A program made the position numbers and the translations under genes. The notes under the pieces were generated by a model, which worked only from the letters and a program-made list of their open reading frames with translations, was not told the origin of the DNA and searched no databases. From assembly GCA_964594635.1 (NCBI GenBank), contig CAZQMV010000002.1, positions 295,171 through 359,170 of the forward strand: a stretch of DNA of 64,000 nucleotides. The letters run 5' to 3'. The DNA comes from Berkiella sp964594635. Lineage in GTDB: Bacteria; Pseudomonadota; Gammaproteobacteria; Berkiellales; Berkiellaceae. This document shows, in pieces, positions 52,882 to 62,112 of the stretch (position 1 is its first letter; each line of letters opens with the position of its first letter).

Positions 52882-53825
52882 GTTTTATCATCGGCCTTGG
52901 CTGTTATCTTTCCTATCAACCCACAACGTCATCACTTCCTGTTATTGCAATTGCTAATTATGGCCCTCATGCTTCTTTAGATCAGAGCATTCAAGGGATC
53001 AAAGACGGACTGACATCTCACGGCTTTAACGATAAAGTAAACGTTCGACTTGAAGTGTTAGATGTAAATTTTGATCTCACCTTAATACATCAAATGCTTA
53101 GTAAATTACGCGCAAGTCGCCCCAAGGTCATTGTTGTTGTATCCACCCCGGTGGCACAAAGTGCCAAAAACGACATCAAAGATATTCCCCTCATTTTTAC
53201 TGATATTACCGAGCCTGTTAGAGCAGGGTTATTACAGAACGAGTTACAACCTAATGGCAATATTACGGGTGCATCGGATAGACAAGATTTACGTGTTTTC
53301 TTACGTTTTGCTAAAAGAATATTGCCAGAGGCAAAACGTGTCGGTTTACTTTATGCGACCTCAGAGGCCAATGATACTGCGCTAGTGAATATGATGAAAA
53401 TTGCCGCTAAAGAATTACAGTTGGAAGTGGTTTGTATTCCTATCGATCATGCCAGAGACGTTCCCTTTCGCATGCAAGCGTTAAAAGATAAAGTCGACTT
53501 CATGTATGTGGGGGTGAGTGGTACGATTCAACCTTCTTTGCCAGCCATTGTTATCGAAGCTAATCGTATGAATATTCCCGTGTTTAATGCGAATGAAGAT
53601 GCGGTCAAAAAACACCAAGTGCTTGCAAGCTATGGGGTTTCTTATTACCAAGTGGGAGTCAATACCGCGGATTTGGTAGCAAAAATGCTAAATGATCAGC
53701 CTTTTCACACCTTACTTCCTATCTATCCCAAACCAAGTGATCATCAAGGGTTTATCAGCAAAAAAAGAGCCCTGCGCTATGGGATTGATTTGGCTCATCT
53801 TGAAAATGTGACGGTGGTGGAATGA
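52839..53825 (+). CDS. ABC transporter substrate-binding protein (TrpX-like, ABC_sub_bind)
   Basis: A 328-residue protein with an N-terminal signal or anchor (residues about 5-26; IIGLGC is a poor lipobox). The rest follows the ABC_sub_bind family: VIAIANYGPHASLDQSIQGIKDGL, RPKVIVVVSTPVAQSAK, IPLIFTDITEPVRAGL, RVGLLYATSEAND. In this family TrpX-type proteins bind tryptophan. AAGAGGG precedes the ATG. It overlaps the ATPase gene by 4 bases and starts a four-gene operon that ends with kynureninase. Confidence 0.85.
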   Translation: MSFSFKILSVCLLVSFIIGLGCYLSYQPTTSSLPVIAIANYGPHASLDQSIQGIKDGLTSHGFNDKVNVRLEVLDVNFDLTLIHQMLSKLRASRPKVIVVVSTPVAQSAKNDIKDIPLIFTDITEPVRAGLLQNELQPNGNITGASDRQDLRVFLRFAKRILPEAKRVGLLYATSEANDTALVNMMKIAAKELQLEVVCIPIDHARDVPFRMQALKDKVDFMYVGVSGTIQPSLPAIVIEANRMNIPVFNANEDAVKKHQVLASYGVSYYQVGVNTADLVAKMLNDQPFHTLLPIYPKPSDHQGFISKKRALRYGIDLAHLENVTVVE

Positions 53826-54580
53826 TGATGCTACAAGTTGAAAATATCGTTAAATCTTATGGCAGAGGGCAAGCGCCTATTTTTAATGGTTTCTGTTTAT
53901 CTTTAGCCCCAGGTGATTTTTGCGTGATTATCGGCAGCAACGGCTCTGGGAAATCCACCTTATTGAAGACACTGTCAGGTGAAAGTACGATTGACAGAGG
54001 GGAAATTTATATTGATGGCAATAATGTAAAGTCATTGTCTTTTAGTGAACGAGTAAAAGCGATCAGCAGTGTTTCGCAAAATACAGAGCTGGGTACCATT
54101 GGTGAAATAACCTTGATGGAAAATCTGATTTTAAGCCAATTGCGAGGAAAAAAGGCCAAATTCAAGCTGTTAAAACGACAAGACACGGCATTGAGAGAAA
54201 AAGTCCTTGATCTGAATCCTTCACTTGAACCTTTTCTAGACAAACCGCTCAAGTCTCTCTCTGGAGGGCAAAGGCAAATGATTGCAACTATTATGGCAAC
54301 TTTAAATAATCCATTATTGCTGCTATTAGATGAGCATTGTTCAGCACTGGATCCCAAAACACAAAAAACAGTAATGGCTTTTACTGCGTCAGTCATCAAA
54401 AAAAATGCAACAACCGCTTTAATGGTGACGCATGATTTAATGGACGCTCTCCACTATGGTAACCGTTTGATTATGTTACAGGGTGGAAAAATTGTCTTGG
54501 ATGTTAGGGAGCAAGCAAAAAAATCTCTGTCCTTTTCTGATTTGCTTGGATTGTTTCAATCTTGTGAAGGGGACAAATAA
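53822..54580 (+). CDS. ABC transporter ATP-binding protein (TrpZ-like)
   Basis: A 252-residue ATPase. Walker A GSNGSGKST, Q-loop SVSQNTELGTIG, signature LSGGQRQMIA, Walker B LLLLDEHCSALD, and the switch His in VTHDLMDAL. It powers the importer formed with the flanking genes. The ATGATGATG start overlaps the preceding stop. Confidence 0.92.
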   Translation: MMMLQVENIVKSYGRGQAPIFNGFCLSLAPGDFCVIIGSNGSGKSTLLKTLSGESTIDRGEIYIDGNNVKSLSFSERVKAISSVSQNTELGTIGEITLMENLILSQLRGKKAKFKLLKRQDTALREKVLDLNPSLEPFLDKPLKSLSGGQRQMIATIMATLNNPLLLLLDEHCSALDPKTQKTVMAFTASVIKKNATTALMVTHDLMDALHYGNRLIMLQGGKIVLDVREQAKKSLSFSDLLGLFQSCEGDK

Positions 54581-55428
54581 TGATTGAAACATATTTTTCT
54601 TTAATACCAAGTGGATTGTTGTATGGATTGATTTTGGCACTCGTGGCTTTGGGCGTCATGATCCCCTTTCGGTTACTGGATTTTCCTGATCTCACAGCCG
54701 AAGGTGCCTATCCCTTTGGCGGCGCGTTATGCGCTTTTTTACTCATTCATCACGTCCATCCCTTGCTTGCCATGGTTATTGCTGCAACGGCAGGCGGATT
54801 TTTAGGCATAGGCACCGCTTTTCTACATTTACGCTATCAATTAAATACCTTACTTTCAGGGATCATATTAAGCACGATGATTTACAGTGTTAATTTGCGC
54901 TTACTGGGGAAGCCCAATGAGCCCTTATTTGACATTGCTAATTTAATTTCTGGTGATCTATTGATGCTTTTCTTGTTTGTGCTGATCTTATTGAGTGCCA
55001 CTTTTTTGTTATTGAACACCGAAAAGGGGCTACGTTTTCGTGCGGTGGGATTCAATCCCCATTGCGCCGCCAAGTTAGGTGTGCATTTATCTCGCAATAT
55101 TCTATTTGGGCTTTTTATAGGGAATGCTTTGAGTGCCTTAGCCGGTAGTATGATTGTGCAAATTCAGAATTATGCTGATATTGGCATGGGTTTTGGCATT
55201 GTGATCCATGCATTAGCAGCTTTAATGATAGGCGAGACACTGATAGGTAATCAAACATTATTAAGACAAGTTTTAGCTCCTTTTGTGGGAGCGATTGTTT
55301 ATCAACAGATCCAAGGATTGGCCCTGAGTCTTGGTTTAGCGCCTACCGATTTAAAGTTTATCACAGGCGCCATTGTCTTATTGGCAATTGGCTATAAACG
55401 CAGAAGCGGCGTGAGGCTATTACAATGA
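54580..55428 (+). CDS. ABC transporter permease (TrpY-like, BPD_transp_2)
   Basis: A 282-residue membrane protein with about eight hydrophobic segments. FPDLTAEGAYPFGGALCAFL and FRAVGFNPHCAAKLGV are typical of the permeases that pair with ABC_sub_bind proteins. Its ATG shares one base with the ATPase stop codon, and its stop overlaps the kynureninase ATG (ATGA). Confidence 0.9.
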   Translation: MIETYFSLIPSGLLYGLILALVALGVMIPFRLLDFPDLTAEGAYPFGGALCAFLLIHHVHPLLAMVIAATAGGFLGIGTAFLHLRYQLNTLLSGIILSTMIYSVNLRLLGKPNEPLFDIANLISGDLLMLFLFVLILLSATFLLLNTEKGLRFRAVGFNPHCAAKLGVHLSRNILFGLFIGNALSALAGSMIVQIQNYADIGMGFGIVIHALAALMIGETLIGNQTLLRQVLAPFVGAIVYQQIQGLALSLGLAPTDLKFITGAIVLLAIGYKRRSGVRLLQ

Positions 55429-56546
55429 AAAAGGCGATGTTTGCCATTTCAGATGGGCAGCTCTATTTATGTGGCCATTCTCTTGGACCTGCTTCACAGC
55501 AAGCCATTGCTTCTTTGCAAAAAGGAATAGTGGGATGGGAACAGGACAAAGTTAGTGGTTGGACCACCCAAGAATGGATCAATTTACCAGAGATTTTAGG
55601 AAAAACATTAGCGCCACTACTGGGAGCACATGAAGATGAAGTGATTATAGCCGATAGTACATCGGTTAATTTATTAAAGTGTTTGTTGGTTGCCCTTAGC
55701 ATTAACCGCAATCGAAAGATCATTTTAACGGAAAATGATAATTTTCCTGCAGACAGATATATCGCCCAATCGTTAAGCACAATGGATGAAGCAATCAGCT
55801 TAAAATCCGTCGCAATGCATGAATTGATTGATGCATTAGATGGATCCATTGCGGTATTAATGTTAACACACGTCAATTATCGCAATGCAAACCAACACGA
55901 TATGGCGATGCTGACACAAAAAGCTCATGCAATGGGGATCCTTGTTGTGTGGGATCTATCGCATAGTGTTGGTGCGATGCCACTTTATTGCTCACAATCA
56001 GGGGTAGATTTTGCAGTGGGTTGTACTTACAAATACTTAAATGGTGGGCCAGGATCACCAGGGTTTATTTATGTTGCCCGCAAACATCATCATCAGAACC
56101 CAATCATTAAAGGGTGGATGGGGCATATCTCCCCGTTTGCTTTTTCGCAAAGGTATTGCAAGGCACTTGGTATTAAAGCGTATTTAACGGGCACGCCTTC
56201 CATTTTGAGTTTAAAGGCATTAGAAGGCGCTTTAGAAGTTTTTCGTGACGTTGATTTAGGGAAATTGCGGCAAAAAAGCATGGAATTATCACAATTGCTG
56301 ATTGAAAGGATCGCATCGTTGACACTGCCGTTAACCTTAGTTTCTCCGCGTGATCCAAAGGCGCGTGGTTCGCATGTTGCTTATATGCATCCTCATGCCG
56401 AAAAAATAACAAAAGCGTTGCTTGCAAATGGGGTGATTGTCGATTATCGAGCGCCTGGGTTGATTCGATTTGGGATTGCCCCGTTGTATCTCGATAATCA
56501 GGATATTGAAATGGTCGTGCAGCTTCTTATGAAGTCGTTGAGCTGA
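55425..56546 (+). CDS. kynU: Kynureninase
   Basis: A 373-residue PLP enzyme that cleaves kynurenine to anthranilate and alanine (or 3-hydroxykynurenine to 3-hydroxyanthranilate). YLCGHSLGPAS at the N-terminus, WDLSHSVGAMPL, the PLP lysine in CTYKYLNGGPGSPGFIYV, and RGSHVAYMHPHA near the C-terminus are family motifs. Slightly shorter than the usual 400-420 residues. It is the last gene of the transporter operon, overlapping the permease by 4 bases. The link suggests imported kynurenine is the substrate. It converges on the MFS gene with a 20-base overlap. Confidence 0.88.
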   Translation: MKKAMFAISDGQLYLCGHSLGPASQQAIASLQKGIVGWEQDKVSGWTTQEWINLPEILGKTLAPLLGAHEDEVIIADSTSVNLLKCLLVALSINRNRKIILTENDNFPADRYIAQSLSTMDEAISLKSVAMHELIDALDGSIAVLMLTHVNYRNANQHDMAMLTQKAHAMGILVVWDLSHSVGAMPLYCSQSGVDFAVGCTYKYLNGGPGSPGFIYVARKHHHQNPIIKGWMGHISPFAFSQRYCKALGIKAYLTGTPSILSLKALEGALEVFRDVDLGKLRQKSMELSQLLIERIASLTLPLTLVSPRDPKARGSHVAYMHPHAEKITKALLANGVIVDYRAPGLIRFGIAPLYLDNQDIEMVVQLLMKSLS

Positions 56547-57764
56547 CAGCTATGGTTGACGCATTAAATTCAAGCCATCGATTTTGTCTTAGCTGATAAA
56601 TCATCCAAAGCGACAGCACCAGTGGGATCAACATGCCTATCCCTATCGCCGTAAAATTACCTTGATAACCATAACTGACCAATTCTAGCATGATGGCTGT
56701 CACAATTAACCTTGAACTTTGGTGTAAAGCGGCTATCCGTCCTTTGCCACCTGGAACAATCTCAAGTGAGTAAGGATATAAAATATTGATTGGAAATACG
56801 GCACCCACAGCAAATATGAGCATCACTGCCGTAATCATCACGGGTTCTTGGATCTGATAAAGCAGCAAATAACAAATGAGCAAAGCGGTTACGATGCAGG
56901 TGGCAAAGCCGAAATAGAAGCAACGTCTTGTGCCAAATGTTTGTAAAATATAGGGGCTCACGATACTAAGGCTTGCAAAAACGAGTGCCGTAGCGCCTTG
57001 GTAATAGCCAAAATGGTTTAATGGAACGTCTAGATCTTTCATGTAGAGTAGGGGAGACATGCCAATAAATAACCAATAAGGGACGCACAAAAGGCAGATG
57101 GCAATCACATAAGCTCGTAATGAAGGTGAAACAAGAAATGGCCAATAGGCTTTGGGTGAGAGCGAAACACAGGGATCACCTTTTCGTGACGGAATAGCAA
57201 ACCAGCTGATCAACAGGCTGATAAGTCCCAAGATCAGCAAACCGACAAAATTACCCCGCCAGCCAGTGTAAAGGGCAATATAACTANNNNNNNNNNACTA
57301 CCCAGTACGGGTGCACAAGCCATGGCCATGGTGACGATGCCATTAAGTGTACCCATTAACCCTGGTTGCTTCTCAAGAGGATATTCATCGGCAATGATAA
57401 CAAAGGAGAGTGTGCAGGGGGCTGCAATGCCCACACCTTGCAAGAAACGCCCCAGTAACAGCCAAATATAATGGTTTGCATTCACGCAAAACACACTGCC
57501 AACCACAAAGACCATGAGGCTTGCTAGGATAACAAAGCGTCGATCGTAGCGATCGCCTAGGGCCCCTGCAAACAAACAGCAAACGCAATAAGCAATAAAA
57601 TTCACGCTCAACATTAACTGCACCATCACGTTCGATAGGCCAAATACCGTCTGTAATTCGGGAAAGCTGGGTGTAAAAAGATCAATTTCTACCCCGACGA
57701 GGATTTGGATGAGGATGATGGCAAAGATTTTGAACATAGTTTTGCTAGGATAAGAGCTAAACAC
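56527..57764 (-). CDS. MFS transporter, Bcr/CflA type, interrupted only by a run of N
   Basis: The N-terminal half (57764 down to 57297) has LFTPSFPELQTVFGLSNVMVQLMLS and GALGDRYDRRFVILAS; the C-terminal half (57286 to 56527) continues with SYIALYTGWRGNF. Ten N lie between them. The four bases on each side are the same (ACTA), and joining them at this overlap removes 14 bases and leaves one 407-residue frame with PVLGSYIALYTGWRGNF. So the gene is probably intact. Twelve membrane segments, drug/metabolite efflux type. It converges on kynU. Confidence 0.8.
57287..57296. other. Run of ten N (scaffold join)
   Basis: Ten undetermined bases flanked on both sides by ACTA (57283-57286 and 57297-57300). 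This looks like two contigs joined with a placeholder where they truly overlap by 4 bases. Confidence 0.85.
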
Positions 57765-58073
57765 CTTATGGTCAAATGATTTCAGATATAGTCAAACGGG
57801 TATTCGATAGTTTCTGCTGTACCCACACTTATCATCTGCTTGACAAGGATTTAGTAAGCTGCGATAAAAGGAACAGAGTGTGTGACCAATACCCTGTGAA
57901 ATAGGAGTTTGATCCGCTATCCTGAATTAACCGCTTTTGAAGAACGAAGAAAATGATAAATCACGTAACCACTTCTAAACGCTCCTTCCGAAAGGCCCGC
58001 CTGGGTCATTAATCTCCTTTATCTACAATGAATACCCCTTTTTTGAAAAATTAGCTTTCTTCGGGAGTTTATT
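57765..58073. other. Intergenic region, MFS / APC permease
   Basis: A 309-base divergent gap. It contains the promoter at 57840-57868. A 19-codon open frame at about 57953-58012 (MINHVTTSKRSFRKARLGH) has an AAGAA stretch upstream, but I cannot support it as a real gene. Confidence 0.4.
57840..57868 (+). promoter_or_regulatory. Probable promoter of the APC permease gene
   Basis: TTGACA (57840-57845), a 17-base spacer and GATAAA (57863-57868). The leader to the permease ATG would be about 200 bases, unusually long. Confidence 0.5.
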
Positions 58074-59387
58074 ATGGCTTTTTCAAGACCACGTTTGGGA
58101 CTATTGCAAACCATTTCACTCGTTACGGGGAATTTGGTGGGATCGGGCGTTTTTTTATTACCAGCAAGCTTAGCAGCGGTTGGCACGTTGAGTTTAGTGG
58201 GATGGCTTTTAACCGGCTGTGGTGCGTTATTACTGGCTGGCGTGTTTGCTGCTTTGAGCCAAACAACACAAAAGAACGGTGGTCCACATAACTATGTTGA
58301 TCAAGCATTTGGTAAAGAAGGCGCATATTGGATCGCATGGGGCTACTGGGTGCTGTCATGGATCAGTAACACGGCGTTGATAGTTGCAGCGGTGAGTTAT
58401 TTATCGCCGCTGTTTGGTGGATTGTCACAGCCCATGGTTTTACTTGCGCAAATATCTATTTTGGGGTTAGTGACTTTCATTAATATTATGGGGATCCAAT
58501 TTGCGGGTCGTTTTGAGTTACTCATGACTACGCTGAAATTGATCCCGCTGGTGGTCATTCCTTTAATTGGTTTGTTTTCTTTAGATTTACAGCAATTATT
58601 GCCAATTGTTCCGGAAGGCGTGAATGCACTGGATGGGGTAAAAACAGCGATGTTTTTAACGCTATGGGCTTTTGTTGGCTTAGAAACGGCGACTGTCACA
58701 ACAGGCGAAGTGAAAAACCCCAAACGAACCATTCCTTTAGCAACGCTCATTGGTACCCTAATTGCTTTATGCGTTTATGTATTAGGCTCAGTGGTGATGT
58801 TGGGCATTTTAGGCGATGGTTTAAGCACCTCAAAAGCTCCCTATGCTGATTTAGCGGGTCATTTATTTGGGGGTAACTGGTTAAGTATGATTGCTGTCGC
58901 TGCTTTTATCTGTTGCTTAGGATCGTTTAATGGCTGGACAATGGTGGTGAGCCGCATATCACAAGGCGCAGCCCGTGAGGGATTGTTTCCACATTTCTTT
59001 GGTAAAACAGACAAGCAGGGCACCCCTGTATTAGGGCTAATTATTTCTGCATGCTGTACGTTGCCTTTATTGTTTTTATCTTTACAAGAAAATTTACTCG
59101 GCCAATTTAATGCCATCATCGATATTTCGATAACCCTGATTTTGATTATTTATCTTGTGTGCATTTTGGCTTATTTTAAGCTAAAGATCGGCTATTCGAC
59201 GCGTATGGCTTTGGTGATAGGTGTGGGCGCTTTAGCGTTTGTGATTTTTTCACTGTGGGCGGCAGGCTTTAAAATGGTGATGTTATCATTATCGTTGTTA
59301 TTGCTTGGCTTTCCCATGCGGTTTTATATGAGAAAACAAAAAGCGCATGCTTCACTTAAGGCGCATACACCCCACCTAGTATCGTAG
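58074..59387 (+). CDS. APC-family amino acid permease (AdiC/PotE-like)
   Basis: A 437-residue protein with 12 hydrophobic segments. The unwound helix 1 motif is GNLVGSGVFLLPASLA; FVGLETATVTTGEVKNPKRTIPLAT is the conserved loop of basic amino acid/polyamine antiporters. The substrate may be arginine, agmatine or another amino acid. GGGAG lies 7 bases upstream. The 3' end overlaps the convergent anmK by 32 bases. Confidence 0.88.
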   Translation: MAFSRPRLGLLQTISLVTGNLVGSGVFLLPASLAAVGTLSLVGWLLTGCGALLLAGVFAALSQTTQKNGGPHNYVDQAFGKEGAYWIAWGYWVLSWISNTALIVAAVSYLSPLFGGLSQPMVLLAQISILGLVTFINIMGIQFAGRFELLMTTLKLIPLVVIPLIGLFSLDLQQLLPIVPEGVNALDGVKTAMFLTLWAFVGLETATVTTGEVKNPKRTIPLATLIGTLIALCVYVLGSVVMLGILGDGLSTSKAPYADLAGHLFGGNWLSMIAVAAFICCLGSFNGWTMVVSRISQGAAREGLFPHFFGKTDKQGTPVLGLIISACCTLPLLFLSLQENLLGQFNAIIDISITLILIIYLVCILAYFKLKIGYSTRMALVIGVGALAFVIFSLWAAGFKMVMLSLSLLLLGFPMRFYMRKQKAHASLKAHTPHLVS

Positions 59388-60462
59388 GTCTTAAGCTACC
59401 TGTGATCGCTGTCAAATCAACGGCTTGGTTATCAAGGCGCATTTTTGCTAACCAAGCAAAGCAAGCGGCTTCCACCCAATCTGGGTGTAAGCCGTACATT
59501 TCGGTCGTGGTTAAAGGATAAGACTTACCCAATTGTTGTGTTAAAGCCTGCATCAACGCCTTGTTATGACTTCCACCACCACAGACGACGATTTCTGCAC
59601 CTTGATGGTGCTGTTTAATGGTATTAGCAATCGTGACAGCGGTGAGTTCCAGTAAAGTCGCTTGAACATCAGCAGGTGGTAGCGTCATACCTTGAAGGTG
59701 TTTCTTTAGCCATGACAAGTTGAAATAATCCTTGCCGGTACTTTTGGGGCCTTGTTGTGCAAAGAATGGATCATTTAAAAGGGTTGCAAGTAAAGCGTCT
59801 GAGACGTTGCCCTGACGGGCAAAAGCGCCATCTTTATCAAACGGCAGATCCTGGCACACTTTGATCCAGGCATCCATCAAACCATTTCCAGGCCCTGTGT
59901 CATACCCAATACAAGCGTGTTGCTTTAAAACCGTGATATTGGCAATGCCACCAATATTCAGAACAATGCGCGGTGCATCTTGACCGACGAGCCATTGGTG
60001 AAAAGGGGGAACAAAAGGAGCCCCTTGCCCACCCAGTGCCATATCTGCACGTCTGAAATCAGCAACGGTCGTGATACCGGTACTTTTTGCAATGATATTC
60101 GGATCACCAATTTGCACGGTAAAAGGGTAGGGATCTCTGGGATGATGCCAAAGAGTTTGACCGTGGCTACCAATGGCTGTAATTTGCTGCGGTGATAGCT
60201 TGGCTTTGGTTAAGAGATCATTAATACTACTTGCAAATAATTGCCCAAACAGCAGATCTAACTCCGCAACTTGGGTAAAGGCTGTTTTACCATCACCTAA
60301 GCTAATGTTGAGTGCTGTTTTTTTGAGATCTTCTGCGATCGGCGCTAAATAAGAAGAAATGATATTAACGCGGTGGGAGTCTTCAAATGAGGCGACCACA
60401 CAATCAACACCATCCAAACTGGTACCCGACATCAGTCCAATATAGAGATTTTGTGGCTTCAT
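59356..60462 (-). CDS. anmK: Anhydro-N-acetylmuramic acid kinase
   Basis: A 368-residue cell-wall recycling kinase. YIGLMSGTSLDGVDCV at the start, GSHGQTLWHHP, VLNIGGIANIT, GYDTGPGNGLMDAW and CGGGSHNKALM are the family motifs. It follows the M23 peptidase gene by 5 bases; both act on peptidoglycan, as in Pseudomonas and relatives. Confidence 0.97.
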   Translation of the reverse strand: MKPQNLYIGLMSGTSLDGVDCVVASFEDSHRVNIISSYLAPIAEDLKKTALNISLGDGKTAFTQVAELDLLFGQLFASSINDLLTKAKLSPQQITAIGSHGQTLWHHPRDPYPFTVQIGDPNIIAKSTGITTVADFRRADMALGGQGAPFVPPFHQWLVGQDAPRIVLNIGGIANITVLKQHACIGYDTGPGNGLMDAWIKVCQDLPFDKDGAFARQGNVSDALLATLLNDPFFAQQGPKSTGKDYFNLSWLKKHLQGMTLPPADVQATLLELTAVTIANTIKQHHQGAEIVVCGGGSHNKALMQALTQQLGKSYPLTTTEMYGLHPDWVEAACFAWLAKMRLDNQAVDLTAITGSLRPTILGGVYAP

Positions 60463-60467
60463 ATTAT

Positions 60468-61898
60468 TTAGTATTCATTCGACGCAATCATGGTTTTTTC
60501 ATGGTGAGCCATGACACTCATTAATTCTTTGGTATGAGCCAAAAATTGAATTTTTGCTTTACCGGTTAAGCCATCGGCTTGGGGTAGGGCAACTTTGAGA
60601 GGATCATGGTGTACGCCATTGATACGGAATTCAAAATGTAAGTGCGGGCCTGAAGCAAGACCTGTGCTGCCCACAAAACCAATGACTTGGCCTTGTTTAA
60701 CCGTCATGCCACTTTTGAGATTTTTACTAAAGCGGGAAAGATGGCCATATAACGTAGTGTATTTTGAACCATGTTGTAACACGATGGTATTACCATAACC
60801 GCCTTTACGTCCTACAAATACAATTTTACCTTGGCCTGCGGCTTTAACAGGCGTTCCTGCTGGAGCTGCATAATCAACACCGCGATGTGCCCGAATTTTA
60901 TGCAAAACAGGATGACGGCGATGTAAATTAAAATGTGAACTGATCCGAGTGTATTGTACCGGAGTACGGATAAAAGCTTTCTTCAAGCTTTGACCTAGCG
61001 GGCTAAAGTAGCTAGAGAAGCCATCACTGTCGGTATAACGAATGGCACGATATTCTTTGCCATTATTGGTAAATTCTGCGGCAACAATCGGGCCATTTCC
61101 GACTTTAACGCCATTAACAAAGTACTCTTCGTATAAGACTTTAAAGTTATCATTAGGTTGAATATCTTGAGCAAAATCGATGTCATAAGCGAAAATATTG
61201 GCCAATTCCATAATGAGTGCGTCATCGAGTTTTGCGTGCTTAGCAGCTAAAAATAAGGAATCATTAATTTGACCACCACCAAAGGCAACGCGTTTCTCAA
61301 TAGGCTTTTCTTCAACTTTTGCAACCAAATCACCGTTGGCTTGTCGTTGAACCATTAATGTTGTGAGGGGATCAATATCGAACTGCAGGGCAATGAATTT
61401 GCTATTGTCATCTGCATTGATTCGAAGTGTTTGACCTGGAAATATTTTCTTTAAGTGCTGCTGTGCTTGGCGAACCGACATGACTTCATCTAAAGTTTTT
61501 GACGTTAAACCCGCCTGTTGAAAATAATAGGCAAGGTTATCGCCAGCTTTAATCGTAAATGTCTGCCAGGGATCCTCTGCTTGCGCTGATGTTGTCGCGG
61601 GGACAGAGAGAGGCGTTTCTTTAGCAATCGGTTTGGTTGCGACGGTTTCATTTTTTGGCAGCGCAACATTCATGGTGACTTGTTGTGAAGCCAACCACTC
61701 TTCTTCTGTTTGTTCTGGGCTATAAGGTGTAAACCAACTCACGCAGCGCCAAGCGATTACAAACCCAAGGGTGCCAAGCGCCAGGGGCAATCTCCATTTG
61801 CTAGCAGCAGTGGCAACCATCGATGATTGCTTATACTTAACTGTGCTGTACTTATAATCGGTTTTCACTTTAATGGTACTTCGCATCCGTGATGACAT
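60468..61898 (-). CDS. M23-family metallopeptidase (MepM-like)
   Basis: A 476-residue protein. One membrane anchor (about 32-52) and a LysM/OapA-like domain (TFTIKAGDNLAYYFQQAGLTSKTLDEV) precede the M23 domain: HRGVDYAAPAGTPVKAAGQG with the zinc ligands His and Asp, and GPHLHFEF with the remaining His residues. All zinc ligands are present, so it should be an active DD-endopeptidase. The ATG at 61898 has AAAGG 2-3 bases upstream; an ATG at 61886 is possible. It is divergent from tyrS. Confidence 0.94.
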   Translation of the reverse strand: MSSRMRSTIKVKTDYKYSTVKYKQSSMVATAASKWRLPLALGTLGFVIAWRCVSWFTPYSPEQTEEEWLASQQVTMNVALPKNETVATKPIAKETPLSVPATTSAQAEDPWQTFTIKAGDNLAYYFQQAGLTSKTLDEVMSVRQAQQHLKKIFPGQTLRINADDNSKFIALQFDIDPLTTLMVQRQANGDLVAKVEEKPIEKRVAFGGGQINDSLFLAAKHAKLDDALIMELANIFAYDIDFAQDIQPNDNFKVLYEEYFVNGVKVGNGPIVAAEFTNNGKEYRAIRYTDSDGFSSYFSPLGQSLKKAFIRTPVQYTRISSHFNLHRRHPVLHKIRAHRGVDYAAPAGTPVKAAGQGKIVFVGRKGGYGNTIVLQHGSKYTTLYGHLSRFSKNLKSGMTVKQGQVIGFVGSTGLASGPHLHFEFRINGVHHDPLKVALPQADGLTGKAKIQFLAHTKELMSVMAHHEKTMIASNEY

Positions 61899-62112
61899 TA
61901 CCTTTCAAATCTAGTCGCCCATTTGTATAAAATCAATGTTGACTCCCGGCTGTTGATTTTTATTCATCCAACTGTTAAGTTGCCAAATTTGGTTAACAAA
62001 ATTAATCAAAAAAAGTCAAGGGCAAATATATTAACCCATCTTCCACCTTGTACAATATCATGATTGATAGATCATTTAAGCTGTAGAAATAAATTTTGTT
62101 GAGAGTTAGAAA

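Noticed and set aside
57234..57764. Frameshifted pseudogene in the MFS transporter
   Set aside because: The break coincides with ten N, and merging the ACTA overlap restores one frame of normal length, so it is an assembly artefact.
57953..58012. A 19-codon basic peptide before the APC permease
   Set aside because: No good ribosome-binding site and no recognisable pattern; chance frames of this size are common.
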